A stretch of 10,139 nt of DNA from DBFJGL01 sp048394785 (GTDB lineage Bacteria > Bacillota > Clostridia > Christensenellales > CAG-917): the NCBI GenBank assembly GCA_048394785.1, contig DBFJGL010000048.1, positions 1 to 10,139 on the forward strand, written 5' to 3'. A program made the position numbers and the translations under genes. Shown here piece after piece: positions 5,842 to 10,139 of the stretch (the stretch's first letter is position 1; each line of letters begins with the position of its first letter). A model generated the notes under the pieces. It had not been told where the DNA came from and ran no database searches. It saw only the letters and a program-made list of their open reading frames with translations.

Positions 5842-7812
5842 TTATTCCAACTCGAACGCGCCCGTATAGAGTTGATAATATTTACCGCCCTTTTGAATGA
5901 GCTCGTCGTGATTTCCGCGTTCTATGATTTCGCCGTGTTCGAGCACGCATATAAGGTCGGAGTTTCTGACCGTCGACAGTCTGTGCGCGATTACGAAAAC
6001 CGTTCTTCCCACCATCAGCTTGTCCATACCCTGCTCTATGAGTTTTTCCGTACGGGTATCGATGGAAGAAGTCGCTTCGTCAAGAATGAGCACGGGCGGA
6101 TTTGCCACCGCGGCGCGCGCGATTGCAAGCAGCTGACGCTGACCTTGCGACAGGTTGCTTCCGTCGCCCGAAATGACGGTGTCGTAACCCTGCGGCAGAT
6201 GGCGGATAAAGTAATCGGCGTTGGCGAGTTTTGCCGCCTCCACTACTTCCTCGTCCGTTGCGTCGAGTTTTCCGAAGCGGATATTGTCTTTGACCGTGCC
6301 CGTAAACAGGTGAGTGTCCTGCAACACCATACCGAGAGAATGGCGCAAATCCGCTTTGTTGATTTTCTGAATATTGATGTTATCGTACCTTATCTTGCCG
6401 TCTGTGATGTCGTAAAAACGGTTGATAAGGTTGGTTATCGTGGTTTTACCTGCGCCGGTCGAGCCTACAAGCGCGATTTTCTGACCGGGTTTTGCCACCA
6501 GATTTATGTTTTTGAGCACGGGGTGGTCGGGATTATACCCGAACGTGACGTTCTCGAACTCGACTTCGCCGCGCCATTTGACGTACGTAGTGGTGTTGTC
6601 CGCCTTGTGGTAATGTTTCCACGCCCATTCGCCCGTATAGCAATCCGCCTCTGTAATCACGCCGTTTTCGTCCTCTCGCGCGTTGACAAGCTCGACGTAG
6701 CCCTCATCCTCCTCGGGTTTTTCGTCGATATAGGAGAAGATGCGTTCCGCGCCGGCAAGTCCCATGAGCACCGAGTTCATCTGCTGAGCCATCTGCGAAA
6801 GCGGATTTGAGAACTGCTTGGAGTACTGCATAAATGAGATGAGTTTACCGACGCTCATTCCCATAAAGCCGGACACTGCGAACAGCGTGCCTACGATTGC
6901 CGTAATCGAATAGTTGATATAGGATATGTTGCCCATAATAGGCATAAGCACGTTGGCGTAGGTGTGCGCCTTTCGCGAGGCGTATTGCAGTTTTTCGTTT
7001 TTCTTATCGAAGTCCGCTTTCTCGAACTCCTCGTGGCAGAACACTTTGACGACCTTCATACCGTCGACGTGCTCCTCGATAAACCCGTTCAGTTCGCCGA
7101 TTGCTTTTTGCTGATTTACGAAGTGCTTGCCGCTCTTGCCGCCGATATATTTCATTATAATCAGCATTATTATAAGCATTGCGATTATGAACAGCGTAAG
7201 CACGGCGTTGAGCACAATCATCATTACGAATATGCCGACAACCATAAGCATATTTGCGAGCATATTGGGCAGACTGACCGCAAGAAATTCGCGCAGCGTA
7301 TCCGTATCGTTGGTAAAACAGCTCATAAGTTCGCCATGCGTGTGCGTGTCGAAGAACTTGACGGGCAATCTCTCCATCTTCTCGAACATCTCGTCGCGGA
7401 TGTTTTGCAGGATTTTGGTCGTCGATTTGGTAACGATGTAGTTGTTGACGTAATAGAACAGCGCGCCTGCGACGTAAATGGCAATCATAACGCCCATAAT
7501 GATGCCGAAGTCCTGCATAGTGACCTCTGCCGCGCGTTCTGCGTACTTCTCAAAGTTGGACTGAGTCATCGGAAGCACGCCGTTGGCGTACGCGAGCGGC
7601 ATAATATAACTGTCGATGACCAACGCAAGAACCGCCGTGCCCGCTATGTTGCACAGCACGCTTATCACCATTGCCGCCATAGCGACGGTAATTCTGCCCT
7701 TATACGGTTTCAGATAAGTGAGTATGCGCTTGAACGTACCCTTTGTGTTGTTCGCGCCGAGAATGCGCTTTTCGTGCTTAGCGGCGTTTGATTTTTTGGT
7801 ATTCTTACTCAT
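5842..7812 (-). CDS. ABC exporter half-transporter with consensus ATP site (TM288/BmrD-like partner)
   Basis: This 656-residue membrane protein joins a six-helix exporter domain (about 35-350) to an ATPase domain (about 415-656). ATPase motifs are Walker A GSTGAGKTT (450-458), Q-loop Q498, signature LSQGQ (554-558), Walker B VLILDEA with catalytic E579, and switch H610 (IAHR). It has the catalytic Glu and His that its neighbour lacks, while its signature departs from LSGGQ. That is the pattern of a heterodimeric exporter pair. An acidic, aromatic linker of about 50 residues (365-415) separates membrane and ATPase parts. The ATG at 7812 is chosen because it overlaps the preceding gene's stop by 8 bases and has AAGGGGG about 7 bases upstream, which indicates translational coupling; the longer frame to 7869 lies inside the neighbour. 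It is the last gene of the operon. The substrate is unknown; drugs, lipids or peptides are all possible for this family. Confidence 0.93.
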   Translation of the reverse strand: MSKNTKKSNAAKHEKRILGANNTKGTFKRILTYLKPYKGRITVAMAAMVISVLCNIAGTAVLALVIDSYIMPLAYANGVLPMTQSNFEKYAERAAEVTMQDFGIIMGVMIAIYVAGALFYYVNNYIVTKSTTKILQNIRDEMFEKMERLPVKFFDTHTHGELMSCFTNDTDTLREFLAVSLPNMLANMLMVVGIFVMMIVLNAVLTLFIIAMLIIMLIIMKYIGGKSGKHFVNQQKAIGELNGFIEEHVDGMKVVKVFCHEEFEKADFDKKNEKLQYASRKAHTYANVLMPIMGNISYINYSITAIVGTLFAVSGFMGMSVGKLISFMQYSKQFSNPLSQMAQQMNSVLMGLAGAERIFSYIDEKPEEDEGYVELVNAREDENGVITEADCYTGEWAWKHYHKADNTTTYVKWRGEVEFENVTFGYNPDHPVLKNINLVAKPGQKIALVGSTGAGKTTITNLINRFYDITDGKIRYDNINIQKINKADLRHSLGMVLQDTHLFTGTVKDNIRFGKLDATDEEVVEAAKLANADYFIRHLPQGYDTVISGDGSNLSQGQRQLLAIARAAVANPPVLILDEATSSIDTRTEKLIEQGMDKLMVGRTVFVIAHRLSTVRNSDLICVLEHGEIIERGNHDELIQKGGKYYQLYTGAFELE

Positions 7813-9637
7813 TTGCCGCCCCCTTCTGCTGAGATTTGTACACGTCCTGATATATGTGGTTTTCGGCAATGAGCTCCTCGTGAGTTCCCATGCCGTTAAT
7901 TTTGCCTTCGTCCATAACGATTATCTTGTCGGCTTCTTCTATCGACGCGACGCGTTGCGCGATGATTATGACCGTAGTATCTTTGAACTCCTCCTTAAAC
8001 GCCGCTCTTATTGCCGCGTCCGTCGCGGTATCGACCGCCGAAGTCGAGTCGTCGAGTATCATAATCTTCGGACGCTTGATAAGCGCGCGGGCAATGCAAA
8101 GCCTCTGTTTCTGACCGCCCGATACGTTTACGCCGCCCTGACCGAGGTCGGTGTCATAGCCGTCGGGGAAACTCATAATAAAGTCGTGAGCCTGCGCCGC
8201 CTTGGTTGCTTTTTCTATTTCCTCCTGCGTTGCGTTTACGTCGCCCCACAGCAGATTTTCGCGTATCGTACCCGAGAACAGCACGTTCTTCTGCAACACC
8301 ATCGCCACGCTGTTGCGCAGAGTTTCGATGTCGTAGTCCCTTACGTCCCTGCCGCCGACTTTGACGCTGCCGTCAAGCACGTCGTAAAGCCGCGGTATAA
8401 GCTGAACGAGAGTGGTTTTCGCCGAACCCGTGCCGCCTATAATGCCTATCATTTCGCCGCTTTTGATTTCGAGATTTACGTTTTCGAGGTTGAGCACGTC
8501 GGGATTTTTGCTGTACGAGAAGTTGACGTTCTCAAAGCTGATACTGCCGTCCGCGGGTTCCTCGAAGGAAGCGTTTTCGCTGTCTTTGATGTCGATTTCT
8601 TCATCGAACACCTCAGAGATACGCTGAATGGACGCGCGAGAGAGCACAATCATTATCAGCACCATAGCCACCATCATAAGACTCATAAGAATCTGCATAA
8701 TGTAAGACAAGAACGCGCTCAAATCGCCGTAACTCATTACGCCGCCGATTATCTTTTCACCGCCCAACCACACGATGCCTACGACGCAGCCGTAGATCAA
8801 CATCTGCATAAACGGCATTGCGACGACGAGAATTTTTTCCGCGCTGAACTGAATTTTCTGCACGGCTTCGCTGATTTTCTTGAACCGCGCCGTTTCGTAA
8901 TCTTCGCGGACGTACGCCTTTACCGCGCGGATACCCGTGAGGTTTTCCTGCGTGGCTTCGTTCATATCGTCGTATTTATCCAACATCTTCATAAAACGCG
9001 GATATACTATCCTCACGCCCACGGCAAGTCCGATTATGAGTATGGGAAGCGCGACCGCGAACACAAGCGAGAGTTCGGGCTCGATGGATATCGCCATAAC
9101 GAGCGCAAGTATAAACATAATAGGCGCGCGCACGAGTATGCGGATAATCATCATATACGAGTTCTGTATATTGGTAATATCCGTCGTGAGCCTCGTCACC
9201 ATACTCGCCGTGTTGTAGCGGTCGAGGTTTGCGAAGCTGAACCTCTGCACCTTATAAAAGATGCTGCGGCGCAAATTCTTGCCGAAACCCGTCGCCGCTA
9301 TTGCGGCAAACCGTCCCGACAGCGCGCCGAAACACAGCGAAATAAGCGCGAATCCTATCATCATTCCTCCGCACGCCAACACGAATTCTGTCCTGTCGTA
9401 CATCGTAAAGAAGGGCACGCGCAAGTTCCCTAGTTGCAGTTGAAAGGTGAATTCTGTCAGTTCGTCGTTTAGTCCCACGTCGATAATCTGCGCCATAACC
9501 AACGGTATGAACACCTCGATTATTACTTCGAAAACAACGAGAACCGACGTCAGTATCGACGCGCCTTTATACTCGCCGATACAGGAAAACACCTCTTTCA
9601 TCGCTCTTTTGTTAGTAAAAGCTTTTTTCTTTTCCAT
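7805..9637 (-). CDS. ABC exporter half-transporter with degenerate ATP site (TM287/BmrC-like partner)
   Basis: This 610-residue protein has a six-helix exporter domain (about 27-330) and an ATPase domain (about 365-610). Walker A is GGTGSAKTT (401-409, K407), with Ala where the usual pattern has Gly. The Q-loop is Q450 and the signature VSGGQ is canonical (505-509). Walker B reads IMILDD, with D530 in place of the catalytic Glu, and the switch His is Gln (Q561, IAQR). These changes mark the non-catalytic site of asymmetric exporters such as TM287/288, so the protein should work only with the downstream partner. In the dimer its Walker A and B would meet the partner's LSQGQ to form the degenerate site, and its good signature would complete the partner's active site. 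The ATG at 9637 follows GAGAG by 8 bases and starts 1 base after the marR stop; a TTG at 9652 is the weaker alternative. Confidence 0.93.
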   Translation of the reverse strand: MEKKKAFTNKRAMKEVFSCIGEYKGASILTSVLVVFEVIIEVFIPLVMAQIIDVGLNDELTEFTFQLQLGNLRVPFFTMYDRTEFVLACGGMMIGFALISLCFGALSGRFAAIAATGFGKNLRRSIFYKVQRFSFANLDRYNTASMVTRLTTDITNIQNSYMMIIRILVRAPIMFILALVMAISIEPELSLVFAVALPILIIGLAVGVRIVYPRFMKMLDKYDDMNEATQENLTGIRAVKAYVREDYETARFKKISEAVQKIQFSAEKILVVAMPFMQMLIYGCVVGIVWLGGEKIIGGVMSYGDLSAFLSYIMQILMSLMMVAMVLIMIVLSRASIQRISEVFDEEIDIKDSENASFEEPADGSISFENVNFSYSKNPDVLNLENVNLEIKSGEMIGIIGGTGSAKTTLVQLIPRLYDVLDGSVKVGGRDVRDYDIETLRNSVAMVLQKNVLFSGTIRENLLWGDVNATQEEIEKATKAAQAHDFIMSFPDGYDTDLGQGGVNVSGGQKQRLCIARALIKRPKIMILDDSTSAVDTATDAAIRAAFKEEFKDTTVIIIAQRVASIEEADKIIVMDEGKINGMGTHEELIAENHIYQDVYKSQQKGAANE

Positions 9638-9638
9638 A

Positions 9639-10079
9639 TTATTTGCTCTCAATAAGATTTTTTTTGATTTTATCGAGCGTTTTCATAAACGCTTCCAGCT
9701 CGTCGGCGGGTATGTCCCTGACCATTTTCTTCTCCAACGCGTCCACCTCGGCGAACACTTCTCCGAGCATTTTTTCCGACTTTTCTGTCAATTTTATGCG
9801 TTTCAGCCGCCCGTCGTATTCAACGCTCTCGCGCACTATCAATCCGTTGCGTTCCATAAGCTTCAACGTTTGAGTGGCGGTTGAACGGCGAATTTCAAAA
9901 TCTTGCTCGATGTCGCGTTGAAAAACGTCGCCGTCTTCGAGCTTTCGGGCAATATAGCCTACAATATATCCGTGCGTACCTGTCAGCTTATCGTAATAAG
10001 CCAGAAACTCGTTTTTAGCGTGATTGCGCGCAATCAGATGATTTATCGCGCCAATCTCCCAACCGACGTTTACGTCCAT
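9639..10079 (-). CDS. MarR-family transcriptional regulator
   Basis: This 146-residue protein is a likely dimeric winged-helix repressor that senses a small ligand and controls the exporter genes behind it. The N-terminal helix (about 5-30) and the C-terminal helices (about 103-144) should form the dimer interface. The helix-turn-helix spans about 51-79 (FQRDIEQDFEIRRSTATQTL), with recognition residues RRSTATQTLKLMERNGL. The wing at about 82-97 carries the family's conserved D89-G90-R91-x2-R94 pattern. Length is typical. The ATG at 10079 has AAGGAG five bases upstream, an excellent ribosome-binding site. One base separates its stop from the ABC gene start, so the three genes form one operon. 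Autoregulation is likely from this arrangement, but the promoter lies mostly outside the window. No redox Cys is present, so a thiol-sensing OhrR-type mechanism is unlikely. Confidence 0.92.
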   Translation of the reverse strand: MDVNVGWEIGAINHLIARNHAKNEFLAYYDKLTGTHGYIVGYIARKLEDGDVFQRDIEQDFEIRRSTATQTLKLMERNGLIVRESVEYDGRLKRIKLTEKSEKMLGEVFAEVDALEKKMVRDIPADELEAFMKTLDKIKKNLIESK

Positions 10080-10091
10080 ACCCTCTCCTTA

Positions 10092-10125
10092 AATAAAAAG
10101 ACTAAACCGCGGGCAGATTAGTCTT
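10092..10125 (-). terminator. terminator-like hairpin in the marR leader (possible attenuator or upstream gene's terminator)
   Basis: AAGACTAA (10098-10105) and TTAGTCTT (10118-10125) form a perfect 8-bp inverted repeat around a 12-base GC-rich interior. On the minus strand the stem runs into TTTTTATTT and then immediately into the marR AAGGAG. There is no room for a promoter between the T-tract and the ribosome-binding site, so the operon's transcript must pass through this element. It could be a leader attenuator, the terminator of an upstream gene with read-through, or a MarR operator palindrome. Only 14 bases lie beyond it in the window, so the promoter cannot be located. Confidence 0.55.
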
Positions 10126-10139
10126 GAATATTGTTAGGT

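Noticed and set aside
5773..6810. Plus-strand open frame of 345 codons opposite the last ABC gene
   Set aside because: Antisense to the ATPase domain of a clear ABC transporter, with no recognisable protein features.
7813..7869. Longer start for the last ABC gene
   Set aside because: The extra 19 residues lie inside the coding end of the upstream ABC gene, while the ATG at 7812 has a strong AAGGGGG site and a stop-start overlap typical of coupling.
7718..9433. Long plus-strand open frame of 571 codons opposite the ABC genes
   Set aside because: It lies entirely antisense to two ABC transporter genes with complete motifs. Its translation is rich in His, Arg, Tyr and Val with no recognisable domain, as expected from the mirror frame of a codon-biased gene.
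1..10139. CRISPR array, IS element, att sites, tRNA or rRNA genes
   Set aside because: Reading both strands showed no regularly spaced repeats, no transposase or integrase motifs with terminal inverted repeats, and no tRNA or rRNA sequence signatures.

Overview
The window looks like the chromosome of a member of the Bacillota, probably class Clostridia. The reasons are purine-rich Shine-Dalgarno sequences (AAGGAG, AAGG, GAGAGG), a single-chain dimeric glycyl-tRNA synthetase, and a MarR-regulated heterodimeric ABC exporter, all common in that group. Base composition is moderate. No phage, IS, CRISPR, tRNA or rRNA signature is seen. Rank below class cannot be judged from this window.

Layout from left to right. 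(1) Positions 1-112 probably hold the ragged 5' end of a minus-strand gene that leaves the window, with an 11-bp direct repeat at its start. (2) A minus-strand DEDDh 3'-5' exonuclease with a BRCT-like domain and a basic tail (174-1337) ends at its own terminator (113-143). (3) A divergent intergenic region (1338-1533) holds a strong plus-strand promoter, with a palindrome or cre-like operator in its spacer. (4) A complete cytoplasmic GH2 beta-mannosidase (1534-4119, plus) ends at a perfect bidirectional terminator (4175-4212). It shares this terminator with (5) the convergent glyQS gene (4311-5696, minus), which has its own promoter (5740-5768) and a very short leader. (6) A tightly packed minus-strand operon runs marR (9639-10079), ABC half-transporter with a degenerate ATP site (7805-9637), then ABC half-transporter with a consensus ATP site (5842-7812). 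It closes with a hairpin at 5786-5810 and is preceded by a terminator-like hairpin directly before the marR Shine-Dalgarno (10092-10125).

The exonuclease, mannosidase and glyQS genes appear to be independent transcription units. The last three genes form one functional module: a MarR sensor-repressor controlling an asymmetric heterodimeric exporter of the TM287/288 or BmrCD type. Most of the window is ordinary housekeeping or accessory content. The points most worth checking are the terminator-like hairpin in the marR leader, the exonuclease-BRCT architecture, the operator in the mannosidase promoter, and the repeat-disrupted start at the left edge. I found no convincing wholly new system.
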